From: Caballeronia pedi
GTDB lineage: Bacteria; Pseudomonadota; Gammaproteobacteria; Burkholderiales; Burkholderiaceae
Direction: 5' to 3'
Assembly (NCBI RefSeq): GCF_001544915.2
Contig: NZ_FCOE02000027.1
Span: 1-64,000, forward strand
DNA length: 64,000 nucleotides
The position numbers and the translations under genes were made by a program. Below the pieces are notes generated by a model. It was not told where the DNA came from. It saw only the letters and a program-made list of their open reading frames with translations, and did no database searches. Shown in pieces: positions 35,344 through 44,277 of the stretch; the first letter of the stretch is position 1, and every line of letters starts with the position of its first letter.

Positions 35344-35390
35344 TGTGCTACAGATGTGCTACATCTTACGCGGACTCGCGCAGATTGCAA
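35344..35390 (-). promoter_or_regulatory. Toxin-antitoxin promoter with direct-repeat operator
   Basis: On the minus strand -35 TTGCAA (35385-35390), 16-nt spacer, -10 TAAGAT (35363-35368). Two copies of TGTAGCACA (plus strand TGTGCTACA at 35344-35352 and 35355-35363), 11 bp apart, cover the end of the -10 and the start site. Direct repeats about one helical turn apart are what RHH antitoxins bind. Confidence 0.65.
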
Positions 35391-35453
35391 GCAGCAGCGG
35401 CTCGCTCATGTTCGTTACTTGGATAACTTTATGATTCTATTGAATTTTTTAGG

Positions 35454-35477
35454 TCCGGGCGTGACCCCGCGCCCGGA
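35454..35477. repeat. GC-rich hairpin downstream of the repeat-protein gene
   Basis: TCCGGGCG and CGCCCGGA are perfect 8-bp arms with an 8-nt loop, 18 nt past the stop of the Met/Asp/Lys repeat gene. The neighbouring TTTTTT run lies on the wrong side for an intrinsic terminator of that gene, so a role in transcript-end formation is only possible. Confidence 0.4.
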
Positions 35478-35494
35478 TCTGGTCGCCTCGCGCG

Positions 35495-35743
35495 TTATTG
35501 GGACATCGCGCCCGATGCCGGATGGTCCATGCCCATCGCATCGTTTTTCTTCATCTTGTCGCCCTTGCTCATCGAGTCGTGCGACGTCGCGCCCTTGCTC
35601 ATCTTGTCGTGGGACATGCTGTCCTTTTTCATCGTGTCGTGTGACATCGCGTCATTCGACATCGCGCCGCTCGCCTGCGCGAAGACGCTCGTCGCGCCCA
35701 TCGTCAGTGCCGCCGCGAGTACTGCCGTCATCAATCGTTTCAT
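35495..35743 (-). CDS. Exported Met/Asp/Lys-rich pentapeptide-repeat protein (MxKDx type)
   Basis: 82 aa. Signal peptide MKRLMTAVLAAALTMGATSVFAQ, then repeats of about five residues with M-S-x-D, M-K-K-D, M-S-H-D and M-S-K-G units up to the C-terminus. The mature protein is rich in Met, His, Asp and Lys and has no Cys, suggesting metal or oxidant interaction in the periplasm. AAGGAG lies 7 nt before the ATG at 35743; a longer start at 35770 lacks support. It follows the molybdoenzyme gene by 66 nt and is probably the last gene of the SigF-driven operon. Confidence 0.8.
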   Translation of the reverse strand: MKRLMTAVLAAALTMGATSVFAQASGAMSNDAMSHDTMKKDSMSHDKMSKGATSHDSMSKGDKMKKNDAMGMDHPASGAMSQ

Positions 35744-35809
35744 GGCGTTTCTCCTTGGTGAGTCAGACATGGCATCCGGACGATCCGGAACCGGTGGATG
35801 GCGCGGGGC

Positions 35810-36607
35810 TCAGGAGCCGCCGAACCAGTTGTATCCCTGGTCGACCCAATAGCCGCCCGGATACGTGTTGGTGACGAATATCTCGACGATATGCTTCGGG
35901 TTCTTGTAGCCGAGCTTGGTCGGCATGCGCAGCTTCATCGGATAGCCGTATTTCGCTGGCAGGCGCTCGCCGTCGTATTCGAACGTGAGCAGCGTCTGCG
36001 GATGCAGCGCCGTCGGCATGTCGATGCTTTCGTAGTAGTCGTCGGCGCAGCGAAAGCCCACGTACTTCGCCGTCGTATCCGCGCCCACGCGCCGCAGGAA
36101 TTCGGAGAACGGCGTGCCGCCCCAGCGGCCGATCGCGCTCCAGCCTTCGACGCAGATATGCCGGGTGATCTGCTCCGCGTGCGGCAGCGCGTACAACTGC
36201 GGCAGCGTCCATACGCGCTGCCCCGTCACGAGGCCGCTCACCTTCAGGCGATAGTCCGTGCCGTCGACTTCCGGCACGTCGTCGATTCCATAGAACGCGT
36301 TGAAGGGAAACGGCCGGGTGAGTTGTGCCTCGGTGTAGGTGGGCGCGAGCTGTTTCGGATCGAAGAGCAGCGCTTGCGCGCGATCGTTCAGGCGCGATAC
36401 GGCGGTGAGAAACTTGTTGACCGAATCGTGGTCGGTGATCGAGCAGCCCGTCAGCAGCGCAAGCCCGCCCAAGGTCAGCATGCGCTTGCCGAAGAGGCGC
36501 CGCGAAGGCATTTCCAGTTCGCGGCGCGCGTCCGCCAGAACGGAGGCGCGATCCACCGCGATGATTCGTTTGTCGTCGGATTTCATGGCGTGTGTTCCGG
36601 AGTTCAT
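35810..36607 (-). CDS. MsrP/YedY-like molybdopterin oxidoreductase, probable Tat lipoprotein
   Basis: 265 aa, oxidoreductase molybdopterin-binding (sulphite oxidase fold) domain. Visible: HICVEGWSAIGRWGGTPFSEFL with the cysteine that ligates Mo, and KYGYPMKLRMPTKLGYKNPKHI near the C-terminus. SRRLFGK followed by a hydrophobic stretch ending LLTGC looks like a twin-arginine signal with a lipobox, so an exported lipoprotein is likely. Start: ATG 36607 overlaps the cytochrome stop (TGATG); ATG 36586 is an alternative. With the adjacent cytochrome b561-type gene it resembles the MsrPQ system that repairs oxidised periplasmic methionine. Confidence 0.88.
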   Translation of the reverse strand: MNSGTHAMKSDDKRIIAVDRASVLADARRELEMPSRRLFGKRMLTLGGLALLTGCSITDHDSVNKFLTAVSRLNDRAQALLFDPKQLAPTYTEAQLTRPFPFNAFYGIDDVPEVDGTDYRLKVSGLVTGQRVWTLPQLYALPHAEQITRHICVEGWSAIGRWGGTPFSEFLRRVGADTTAKYVGFRCADDYYESIDMPTALHPQTLLTFEYDGERLPAKYGYPMKLRMPTKLGYKNPKHIVEIFVTNTYPGGYWVDQGYNWFGGS

Positions 36608-37245
36608 CAGCGGCCGCGCAGCATCGTCAGCAGCGAGCGCGGCACGAGCGCGACCATCGCCACATGCACGACGACGAACGCCGCCATCACCGCCATCGCG
36701 CAGAAATGCACGATGCGCGCGTTGTCGTAACCGCCCATCAGTTCGCGCAGCAACGGAAACTGCACCGACTTCCAGATTGCGAGTCCCGAGAGCACGAGCA
36801 CGAAGAGATCGACGACGATCGCGAGATACGCGAGCTTCTGCACCGCGTTGTACTGGCGCAGATCGGCGTGCGAAAGCTTGCCGCTCAATGCAGCGATGAG
36901 ATCGCGCAATACGGCGCGCGGCGACAGCGGAAAGAACTTCGAGGCGAAGCGCCCGCTCGCGACATTCAGCGCGACATAGACGATGCCGTTGAACACGAGC
37001 AGCCACATCGCGGCGAAGTGCCACTGCAGCGCGCCGCCGAGCCAGCCGCCGAGCGTGATCGACGGCGGAATGACGATCTGCCGGAACACGGGCGAGGCGT
37101 CGTAGATGCGCCAGCCGGACAACATCATGATCAGCGCGGCGAACGCATTGAGCCAGTGCGTGATGCGCAGCCAGAACGGGTGAATCGGCGCTTCGCGGGG
37201 TGCGCGTTCGTGCGCGGCGGCAAGCGGTGCTTTCATCGTTTTCAT
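36607..37245 (-). CDS. Cytochrome b561-family membrane protein
   Basis: About 212 aa with four or five transmembrane helices and haem-ligand histidines (IHPFWLRITHWLNAF near the N-terminus, GALQWHFAAMW, ARIVHFCAMAVMAAFVVVHVAM). It probably passes quinol electrons to the molybdoenzyme encoded next, with which it shares a TGATG junction. The ATG at 37245 is used; 37236 is possible. A perfect GTAACC-N16-CGAA ECF promoter lies 34 nt upstream of 37245. Confidence 0.88.
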   Translation of the reverse strand: MKTMKAPLAAAHERAPREAPIHPFWLRITHWLNAFAALIMMLSGWRIYDASPVFRQIVIPPSITLGGWLGGALQWHFAAMWLLVFNGIVYVALNVASGRFASKFFPLSPRAVLRDLIAALSGKLSHADLRQYNAVQKLAYLAIVVDLFVLVLSGLAIWKSVQFPLLRELMGGYDNARIVHFCAMAVMAAFVVVHVAMVALVPRSLLTMLRGR

Positions 37246-37278
37246 GTCGGTCGGACTCAAGCGTTGGTTACCGGTTAA

Positions 37279-37304
37279 TTCGTCGCGGACGCGTCGCCGG
37301 TTAC
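37279..37304 (-). promoter_or_regulatory. SigF-type ECF promoter for the cytochrome/molybdoenzyme operon
   Basis: On the minus strand GTAACC (37304-37299), exactly 16 nt, CGAA (37282-37279). This is the recognition sequence reported for the Caulobacter SigF ECF group. The adjacent sigma factor is of that group. Confidence 0.8.
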
Positions 37305-37375
37305 AGCCGTTGCATCGAATCCGCGTCGTCATGAGTCAGTTCGGTGGCCGCCCGCGAAAAGTTACAGGTCGCGCT

Positions 37376-37401
37376 GTAACGCGCGACGGCGAAACCGCGA
37401 A
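37376..37401 (+). promoter_or_regulatory. SigF-type autoregulatory promoter for sigF-nrsF
   Basis: GTAACG (37376-37381), exactly 16 nt, CGAA (37398-37401), 30 nt before the sigma factor ATG at 37432. It has the same spacing and -10 as the opposite-strand copy at 37279-37304, so the sigma factor probably activates its own operon. Confidence 0.75.
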
Positions 37402-37431
37402 CTAACACAGGACAGGAGGCGAACGACGACC

Positions 37432-38088
37432 ATGGATCAGGACAGCGCTATTGCGGCGCATCACGGCTTCGGCTACGCTGAAACGCTCGATCCGGCGCGC
37501 GGTGCTCTGCTCGCCCGTTACACCGTACCCACAGGAACCATGTCGCAAGATGCGGAAAGCCGGCTGAAAGCGCTGTTCGTCGGCGGACTCGATGGCGACC
37601 CGAACGCATATCGCAGTTTCCTGCAGGCGCTCACGCGGCATTTGCGCGGCTATCTGCGAAAGCGCATCGCGCATCGTCCCGATGACGTCGAAGACCTCGT
37701 CCAGGAAATCCTGCTGGCGGTGCATAACGCGCGTCACACCTATCGCGCGGATGAACCTCTGACGGCCTGGCTGCACGCGATCGCCCGCTACAAGCTGATG
37801 GACTTCTTCCGCGCCCATGCGCGCCGCGAGTCGCTGAACGTGCCGCTCGACGATCACGAGGAACTGCTCGCCGCCATCGACGACGAGCCCGCTCAGGCGC
37901 GCCACGATGTCGGCAAGCTGCTGGAGCATCTGCCGGACAAACAACGCTTGCCCATCATCCACATGAAACTCGAAGGTCTTTCGGTGACGGAAACCGCGCG
38001 GGTCACGGGCCTTTCGGAATCGGCCGTGAAAGTGGGCGTGCATCGCGGTCTCAAGGCACTCGCCGCCAAAATCCGGGGACTTCGATGA
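37432..38088 (+). CDS. sigF: ECF RNA polymerase sigma factor, SigF group
   Basis: 218 aa. Region 2 is [40 protein letters not shown]; region 4 contains [28 protein letters not shown]. The first 36 residues have no sigma homology, so ATG 37540 is an alternative start; ATG 37432 has AGGAGG upstream (spacing 12) and fits the promoter position. It overlaps the NrsF gene by 4 nt. In Caulobacter, SigF responds to chromate and cadmium and controls a sulphite-oxidase-like gene, matching the neighbours here. Confidence 0.9.
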   Translation: MDQDSAIAAHHGFGYAETLDPARGALLARYTVPTGTMSQDAESRLKALFVGGLDGDPNAYRSFLQALTRHLRGYLRKRIAHRPDDVEDLVQEILLAVHNARHTYRADEPLTAWLHAIARYKLMDFFRAHARRESLNVPLDDHEELLAAIDDEPAQARHDVGKLLEHLPDKQRLPIIHMKLEGLSVTETARVTGLSESAVKVGVHRGLKALAAKIRGLR

Positions 38089-38726
38089 AGACCGATGAAC
38101 TGATCACCCTCCTTTCGAATCAGGTGACGCGGGTCGACCGCGCGGCGGTTTCGCGCCGGTTCGTGCAGGCGCTGCTGCTCGGGGCTGCGGGCTCGCTGAT
38201 TCTGATGAGCATCGTGTTCGGCGTGCGGCACGATCTCGGCGTCGTCGCGCGCACGGGTCTCTTCTGGGCGAAGCTCGCGTTTCCGCTGGCCATCGCCGTG
38301 GGCGCGATCGTCACCATCGGGCGGATCGGCAGGCCGGGCGCGCGCGTGGGATATTCGTGGACGATCGTCGCGGCGCCCTTCGCGGCGGTCTGGATCGCCG
38401 GCTGGCTGGTGCTGGACGGGACGGATTCTGCCGCGCGCTGGGCGCTCGTGCTCGGGCAGACGTGGCGCACCTGCCCGTTCAACATCCTGCTGCTTTCGGT
38501 GCCCACGTTCCCCGCGGCGATCTGGGCGATGCGTTCGCTCGCGCCGACGCGGCTGCGGCTTGCGGGCGCCATCGCCGGATTGCTCGCGAGTTCGACGGCG
38601 ACGATCGTCTATTGCCTGCATTGCCCTGAGATGAGCCCGGCGTTCTGGGGCGTGTGGTATGCGATCGGCATGGCGCTGCCGGCGCTCGTCGGGGCCTGGC
38701 TGGGTCCGCGGCTGCTGCGCTGGTAG
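38085..38726 (+). CDS. nrsF: NrsF-like membrane anti-sigma factor (DUF1109)
   Basis: 213 aa, six hydrophobic helices. The functional cysteines of Caulobacter NrsF (131 and 181) correspond in position to Cys130 (WRTCPFN) and Cys180 (YCLHCPE; Cys177 also present). It holds SigF at the membrane until a stress affecting these cysteines releases it. The start overlaps the sigma gene stop by 4 nt. Confidence 0.9.
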   Translation: MKTDELITLLSNQVTRVDRAAVSRRFVQALLLGAAGSLILMSIVFGVRHDLGVVARTGLFWAKLAFPLAIAVGAIVTIGRIGRPGARVGYSWTIVAAPFAAVWIAGWLVLDGTDSAARWALVLGQTWRTCPFNILLLSVPTFPAAIWAMRSLAPTRLRLAGAIAGLLASSTATIVYCLHCPEMSPAFWGVWYAIGMALPALVGAWLGPRLLRW

Positions 38727-38739
38727 CCTCAAGCGCGGG

Positions 38740-40068
38740 TCACATCATTTCCGGGCTGGCCAGTTTCGATCCGTCGCTGAAGCGGGTCAATCTGAAGGGC
38801 GCGATGTCGCACTGCGGCGCGTCCCCCATCACCAGCCGGCTCACGAGCATGCCGACGCCCGGACCGAGTCCGAAGCCGTGCCCGCTGAAGCCCGATGCAA
38901 TCACGAGTCCCGGTTTCGCATCGACCTTCGATATGACGGGAATGAGGTCCGGCGTCGTGTCGATCGCGCCGGCCCACGCGTGCGCGATCCGCAAGCCCGA
39001 CAATTCCGGAAACACGCTCGCGACGTTTTGCAGGGCGCGCTGGAGCCACTCTTTATCCGGCCGTGGATCGAGCACGCGCGTCTGTTCGAACGGAGAGATG
39101 TCGCCGTCGCGCCAGTTCGCGCTGGCCTCCGGCCCATGAAAGAAACTCGCGCCGACGCGAATCTTCAGTTTCTTGTCGATCTTGCTGCGGAACATGGTGC
39201 GGAACTTCACCGAATGCCGCAGGTTTTGCGGCGCGAGTTCCACGCGGCCGTAGCCGGGAACGGCGATGGTGTAGCCGCCGTCCAGCCGCCGCCTCAAGGC
39301 GAAACTCGGCCCGGCGAAACAGCCTTCGATGACGCCCGGCGCTTCGGCGGTCCGCAACGCCGTTCCCATCACGTTGATGGCGGGCAGGTCGATGCCGTGA
39401 CGCTGGCAGAACAATGCGCTCCAGGCACCGCCCGCGACGACGACCGTCTCGGCCGCGAGCCGCCCGCGCTCCGTCCAGATGCCGGAGACGCGGCCGGCGC
39501 TCGTGTCGAGCGCGCGTACCGCGCAGTTCTGATACACCTTCGCGCCGAGTCTTTGCGCGCCGCGCGCAATCGCAGGCGCGGCCTTCGACGGCTCGGCGCG
39601 GCCATCCGTGACGGACCACAGGCCACCGGCCCACTTCGCGCGTCCGGACGGGATGCGCGCCGCCAGTTCGCGCGCGCTCAGGATCTGGCTGTTGAAGCCG
39701 ACTTCGCGCGCGCGGGCGAGCCACGATTCCCATTGCGCGACATCGGACTGATGCTCGGTCCCGTACAGGATGCCCGCACGGCGAAAGCCGACGTCCTCGT
39801 CCAGTTCATCGCCGAGTTCGCTCCAGCGCGCGAGGCTTTGCATGGCGAGCGGCAACTCGTAGAGATCGCGATTCTGCTGACGCACCCAGCCCCAGTTGCG
39901 CCCCGACTGCTCGCCGCCGATGACGCCCTTTTCGAGCAGCACCGCCGATACACCGCGCCGCGCCAGTTCGTACGCGATGCTCACGCCGACGATGCCACCG
40001 CCTATCACCGCGACATCGCATCGATCGGGGAAACCTTCGCTGTTCGTGACTTCGTCGATCCTGAGCAT
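38740..40068 (-). CDS. DadA-like FAD-dependent amino acid/amine oxidoreductase
   Basis: 442 aa. N-terminal dinucleotide fold VAVIGGGIVGVSIAYELARRGVSAVLLEKG; the conserved SGRNWGWVRQQNRD segment and C-terminal WAGAIDTTPDLIPVI and GFSGHGFGLGPGVG place it in the DAO family of D-amino-acid or secondary amine dehydrogenases. It oxidises an amine with FAD, donating to a quinone or oxygen; substrate not predictable. It is convergent with nrsF (13 nt between ends) and stands alone on its strand. Confidence 0.88.
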   Translation of the reverse strand: MLRIDEVTNSEGFPDRCDVAVIGGGIVGVSIAYELARRGVSAVLLEKGVIGGEQSGRNWGWVRQQNRDLYELPLAMQSLARWSELGDELDEDVGFRRAGILYGTEHQSDVAQWESWLARAREVGFNSQILSARELAARIPSGRAKWAGGLWSVTDGRAEPSKAAPAIARGAQRLGAKVYQNCAVRALDTSAGRVSGIWTERGRLAAETVVVAGGAWSALFCQRHGIDLPAINVMGTALRTAEAPGVIEGCFAGPSFALRRRLDGGYTIAVPGYGRVELAPQNLRHSVKFRTMFRSKIDKKLKIRVGASFFHGPEASANWRDGDISPFEQTRVLDPRPDKEWLQRALQNVASVFPELSGLRIAHAWAGAIDTTPDLIPVISKVDAKPGLVIASGFSGHGFGLGPGVGMLVSRLVMGDAPQCDIAPFRLTRFSDGSKLASPEMM

Positions 40069-40261
40069 GGTTCACAGCCGCTGGATTGCTGTCTCTTGGG
40101 GAGGTCGTATGCCGCAGTTCGATTTTCCCGTCTGCCACCGATTCGTTGATAGGACGATCCTGTTGTTCTGCATCGACATATAGAACCTCGGAATCGCTGT
40201 CCTATGATGGGTAGTAGTCGGCCAGGCCAGGCACTCGTCAACACTCGGGGGACGCGTCGTC

Positions 40262-41743
40262 ATGAAAGCAGATCGTCGATTCACCGTTTCACTCGTTTGC
40301 ATCCTGATGGCGTTCCAGGGAGCGCAAGCGGCGTCGCCGCAGCCCGCCTCGGCGAGCGCGGGCACACCGCCCGCTGCAGTGCGTCAACTGAACCTCGTGA
40401 ACAAGCCATGGACCGGCGACTTCGACGCCATGCTGGAGCGGCGCACGATCCGGTTTCTCGTCCCGTACAGCCGGACCTTGTATTTCAACGATAAGGGCCG
40501 CGAGCGCGGCCTGTCGGCAGAGCTCGCGCGCGACTTCGAACGCTATATCAACAAGCGCTATGCCGATCGGCTCAACAAGCGGCCCGTCACGGTCTATCTG
40601 ATTCCGACGACCCGCGACAAACTTCTGACGAACCTGGTGGCCGGACTCGGCGACATCTCCGCGGGCAATCTGACCGCGACGCCCGAACGGCAGAAGATCG
40701 TCGACTTCGTGGCGCCGAGCGACCGTCAGTCCGTGCGCGAGGTGGTCGTCACGGGCCCGAAGGCGCCACCGATCGCCACGCTGGATGATCTCGCGGGCAA
40801 GCAGGTCGACGTGCGCAAGGCGACGAGCTACTACGACAGCCTGATGTCGCTGAACGAGCGGTTCCGTGCAGCGGGCAAGCCCCCGATGCAGATCACCTTG
40901 CTGCCGGATGCGCTCGAAGACGAAGACAAGCTCGAGATGCTGAACGCGGGCGTGCTCGATATCGTGATCGTCGACGACTGGAAAGCGAAAATGTGGGCGC
41001 AGGTGCTGCCCCGCATCAAGGTGCGCGACGATCTCGCCGTGCGTACCCAGGGTTATGTCGGCTGGGCGTTCCGCAAGGACAGTCCGCAGTTGCAGGCGGC
41101 GGTCACCGACTTCTACGTGAGCTACGTGAAGAAGCTGGGCGTGGCGGCCTATCGCCAGGCGCAGTTCATGAAGCAGATCAAGCAGATCTCCAACAACACC
41201 GACGACGCGGAACGCAAGCGCTTCGAGCAGACCCTCGCCCTGTTCGACAAATACGGCAAACAGTACAGCTTCGATCCGCTGATGCTTGCCGCGCAGGGTT
41301 ATCAGGAATCGCAACTCAACCAGACTGCGCGCAGTCACGTCGGCGCGATCGGCATCATGCAACTCATGCCCGCCACCGGCAAGCAGATGGCGGTCGGCAG
41401 CATCTCCGTCACCGAGGCGAATATTCACGCGGGTACGAAATACATGGATCAATTGATGACCCGTTATTTCTCCGACGCGCACTTCAGCGACAGCGACCGT
41501 CCGCTCTTCGCGTTTGCGAGCTACAACGCCGGACCCGGGAATATCGCCAAGATGCGCAAGGAAGCCGTCGCGCGTGGACTCGATCCCGACAAGTGGTTCA
41601 ACAACGTGGAGATCGTCGTGGCCGAGAAGATCGGCATAGAAACCACGACTTACGTGCGCAACATCTTCAAATACTACGCAGCGTACAAGCTGATCGCGGA
41701 TGCCCAGGCAAGCAAGGCGAAGGCAATACAGAATATGCAGTGA
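40262..41743 (+). CDS. MltF-like lytic transglycosylase with binding-protein domain
   Basis: 493 aa. Signal peptide (cleavage near AQAAS). Residues about 45-300 are a type-3 solute-binding domain (TIRFLVPYSRTLYFNDKGRERGLSAELARDF), as in MltF where it senses muropeptides. Residues about 320-480 are an SLT domain with catalytic Glu349 (GYQESQLNQTARS) and GAIGIMQLMPATGKQM. It cleaves peptidoglycan to 1,6-anhydro-muropeptides in the periplasm. No lipobox is seen, so unlike MltF it may be soluble. Confidence 0.92.
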   Translation: MKADRRFTVSLVCILMAFQGAQAASPQPASASAGTPPAAVRQLNLVNKPWTGDFDAMLERRTIRFLVPYSRTLYFNDKGRERGLSAELARDFERYINKRYADRLNKRPVTVYLIPTTRDKLLTNLVAGLGDISAGNLTATPERQKIVDFVAPSDRQSVREVVVTGPKAPPIATLDDLAGKQVDVRKATSYYDSLMSLNERFRAAGKPPMQITLLPDALEDEDKLEMLNAGVLDIVIVDDWKAKMWAQVLPRIKVRDDLAVRTQGYVGWAFRKDSPQLQAAVTDFYVSYVKKLGVAAYRQAQFMKQIKQISNNTDDAERKRFEQTLALFDKYGKQYSFDPLMLAAQGYQESQLNQTARSHVGAIGIMQLMPATGKQMAVGSISVTEANIHAGTKYMDQLMTRYFSDAHFSDSDRPLFAFASYNAGPGNIAKMRKEAVARGLDPDKWFNNVEIVVAEKIGIETTTYVRNIFKYYAAYKLIADAQASKAKAIQNMQ

Positions 41744-41807
41744 CCGAGAGCGACCGGCGCCAAACGGTGCCAAATGGTGCCAAACGGTGGACCGAACTTC
41801 ACCAGGC

Positions 41808-42572
41808 ATGGCGCAACTCGCGAGTCATCCGTTTAGTGTCTTTGTCTTGTCGATCGTGATGATGTCGTTTGCCGCGTGGCTCGGCGCATCGGTCCTGCGT
41901 CGAGCCAAACCACTCGATGACGACGCGCGCGATGACTTCGGCGTCGTGCAGTCCGCGGTGCTCACGCTGCTCGCGCTGGTGATCGGCTTCAGTCTGTCGA
42001 TGGCGGTCGGACGATACGACCAGCGCAAGAACTTCGAGGAAGAAGAAGCCAACGCCATCGGCACCGAATTCATCCGCGCGGACCTCTTGCCCGGCCCGGC
42101 CGCCGCCAATGTGCGCGCGCTGCTCGTAAAGTATATCGACCAGCGCATTCAGTACTATCAGGTGCACGACGCTCAGCGACTCACGCAGATCGACGCCGCC
42201 ACCACGCAACTGGAGACGCAACTCTGGGCGGCGGCCACGGCCGATGCCGCGGCGTTGCCGAACCCGCTCACGGCGCTGGTCGTCGCCGGCATGAACGATG
42301 TGATCAACACTCAAGGCTATACGCAGGCTGCATGGAGGAATCGCATCCCGAGCGCCGCATGGGCGTTGTTGATGGTCGTCGGCCTGTTCGCGAACCTGCT
42401 CGTCGGCTATGGCGTACGAACCGCGACCGCGACCCGCCGCTTTCTTCTGATCATGCCGATGGTGGTCTCGCTATCGTTCATGCTCATCGCCGATATCGAC
42501 AGTCCTCGCAACGGCATCATCCGCGTGGCGCCGCAGAATCTGATCAGCACGGCGCAGTCCTTGCGACCCTGA
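41808..42572 (+). CDS. Membrane protein, DUF4239/bestrophin-like
   Basis: 254 aa from ATG 41808; the frame extends upstream to 41700, overlapping the transglycosylase end, but the Met at 41808 starts right before the first helix (FSVFVLSIVMMSFAAWLGASVL). Two helices N-terminal and two C-terminal surround a charged helical middle (RKNFEEEEANAIGTEFIRADLLP) characteristic of DUF4239. Function unknown, possibly a channel-like protein. Only a weak Shine-Dalgarno (AGG) is visible. Confidence 0.78.
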   Translation: MAQLASHPFSVFVLSIVMMSFAAWLGASVLRRAKPLDDDARDDFGVVQSAVLTLLALVIGFSLSMAVGRYDQRKNFEEEEANAIGTEFIRADLLPGPAAANVRALLVKYIDQRIQYYQVHDAQRLTQIDAATTQLETQLWAAATADAAALPNPLTALVVAGMNDVINTQGYTQAAWRNRIPSAAWALLMVVGLFANLLVGYGVRTATATRRFLLIMPMVVSLSFMLIADIDSPRNGIIRVAPQNLISTAQSLRP

Positions 42573-42590
42573 TCGAGCGCGTCTGGTCTG

Positions 42591-43133
42591 CTAATCCGCC
42601 GGCCCGCGCAAAGGCGCAGCAGGAACGACCGTCTTGACGAGTCCCGTCTTGACGTCGTACACCAGCCCCGAAACGAACAGACCGTCCGGCAGATTCCGGT
42701 TCGCCCTGAGCGCGGCAACGTCGAGCGCGACCGCCTCGTAGGGGTTGGTGATTGCGAGATCGGCGAGCGCCTCGGTTTCGACATCGAGATGGTTCGCCAG
42801 CAAGGCCGGCGCATGCGCATGACAGCCGATGATCCCGCAGTCGGTATGCTGTAGCAGCACGAGATTGCGCGCGCCGTCAGGGCGTCCGGCGGCTTTCGCG
42901 ACGACGGCCAATATCGCCAGCGTTTCGAGCAACGGCTTGTTGACCCGGCCGCCGACATTGCGAATCACCGCCGCTTCGCCTTGCTTCAGGCCGAGCACGT
43001 TCGCCGGATCGACGCGAGGATCGACGCAGCCGACGACCACCGTTCCGGTCGACGGCATCATCTTGAGTTCGGCCGAAAACGCGCTGTTGGCGAACGCCGC
43101 GTTGCGCTCGAGCATGACATCGTTGAAGTCCAT
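42591..43133 (-). CDS. Beta-class carbonic anhydrase
   Basis: 180 aa from ATG 43133 (CTGGAG 8 nt upstream; GTG 43142 is possible). Zinc ligands: Cys36 with Asp38 and Arg40 (VVGCVDPRVDP), then His and Cys of QHTDCGIIGC. It interconverts CO2 and bicarbonate. It is 36 nt downstream of the nitrilase gene on the same strand, so they are probably co-transcribed; the metabolic link is unclear. Confidence 0.92.
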   Translation of the reverse strand: MDFNDVMLERNAAFANSAFSAELKMMPSTGTVVVGCVDPRVDPANVLGLKQGEAAVIRNVGGRVNKPLLETLAILAVVAKAAGRPDGARNLVLLQHTDCGIIGCHAHAPALLANHLDVETEALADLAITNPYEAVALDVAALRANRNLPDGLFVSGLVYDVKTGLVKTVVPAAPLRGPAD

Positions 43134-43169
43134 TGCACTCACTCCAGGTTCGTGGGCACGTAGCCCGGT

Positions 43170-44144
43170 TCAGGCGGAGACTTCCAGGTTCACGGCCGGC
43201 GCATGCAGCGTTCGTTCGATGACATGGGTCTTCGGCGCGCGGTCGATCACGAGTCCGAGCACATCGGGGCGGCTGTAGTGGCCGCGCGAGTCCATCATGC
43301 GTTTGCGCTTGTCGATCTGCCAGAAGTCGAGATCGGCGATGATTTCGCCCTCGCCCTCACGCAAGGGCGCGCCGCCCAGGAACTCCCCGTCCGGCGACAC
43401 GATCGCAGTGAAACAGCCGCTTGAAATCGGGCCGATATGTGTGGTGTTGGTATCCCGCAGAATCTGCTGTTGCTGCTCGGCGGTCAGCCAGGCCGTTGCA
43501 TTCACGACGAAGGCTCCGGCTTCGAGCGCGTGCTGACGAATGTTCACCGAGATCTGCTCCGAGAAGAGATCGCCCGCGAATGAGCCCGGATACATGGCCG
43601 AATGGATTTCCTCCCCGTCCGCCATCAGCGCGTAGCGTGCAAGCGGGTTGTAGTGCTCCCAGCATGCGAGCTGACCTACGCGGCCCACGGCCGTATCGAC
43701 CGCGCGCAAGCCGGAGCCGTCGCCCATTCCCCAGACCATTCGCTCATGGTAAGTCGGCGATAGCTTGCGCCGGCGCTGCACCAGCGTGCCATCCGCATCG
43801 AACAGCAATTGCGTGTTGTAGAGCGTGCGGCCATCGCGTTCGTTGACGCCGATCGACACCACCATGCCGGCCTGACGCGCCGCTTCACCGATCGCATCGG
43901 TCGTATCCGAGGGCACCGTCACGGCCTGTTCGAGGAGCTTGTAATGCTCGGCCCCCATGGCGAACGGAGATTCGAGAAACGAGAAATACGGGTAGTAAGG
44001 AACGACCGTTTCGGGGAAGGTCGCGAACTGCACGCCCTGTTGTCCGAGCTCCAGAATCTTGCGGACAACTTTTTCGACGGTACCTTCGCGGCTATATAGA
44101 ACGGGCGATATCTGAACGGCTGCGGCGCGGATGATCTTCGACAT
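43170..44144 (-). CDS. Nitrilase
   Basis: 324 aa. The Glu-Lys-Cys triad is Glu45 ([10 protein letters not shown]), Lys127 ([16 protein letters not shown]) and Cys161 ([12 protein letters not shown]), all in the canonical nitrilase contexts. It converts nitriles to carboxylic acids and ammonia, and length and motifs fit true nitrilases of the Nit6803/aliphatic-arylacetonitrilase group rather than amidases. It is divergent from a GlxA-type regulator (134 bp) and followed by carbonic anhydrase. Confidence 0.92.
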   Translation of the reverse strand: MSKIIRAAAVQISPVLYSREGTVEKVVRKILELGQQGVQFATFPETVVPYYPYFSFLESPFAMGAEHYKLLEQAVTVPSDTTDAIGEAARQAGMVVSIGVNERDGRTLYNTQLLFDADGTLVQRRRKLSPTYHERMVWGMGDGSGLRAVDTAVGRVGQLACWEHYNPLARYALMADGEEIHSAMYPGSFAGDLFSEQISVNIRQHALEAGAFVVNATAWLTAEQQQQILRDTNTTHIGPISSGCFTAIVSPDGEFLGGAPLREGEGEIIADLDFWQIDKRKRMMDSRGHYSRPDVLGLVIDRAPKTHVIERTLHAPAVNLEVSA

Positions 44145-44277
44145 GTCGTCGTTTCCTGGCAGAAAAGAAGTGCTTGTACCTTAGCTCCGCATGCCACTAG
44201 CATGTAGGTCGTTGTTGCCACCATTTGCGCCATCGGCCGCGTGAGGGAACGGGCTTGCGCGGCTGGCAGGAGAAGGT

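Noticed and set aside
35454-35477. Classical intrinsic terminator
   Set aside because: The hairpin is strong, but the T-run is on the wrong side for the leftward gene that ends next to it.
37219-37244. Second GTAACC-N16-CGA-like match just before the cytochrome ATG
   Set aside because: The -10 would read CGAC and abut the start codon, leaving no leader; the perfect match at 37279-37304 is the better promoter.
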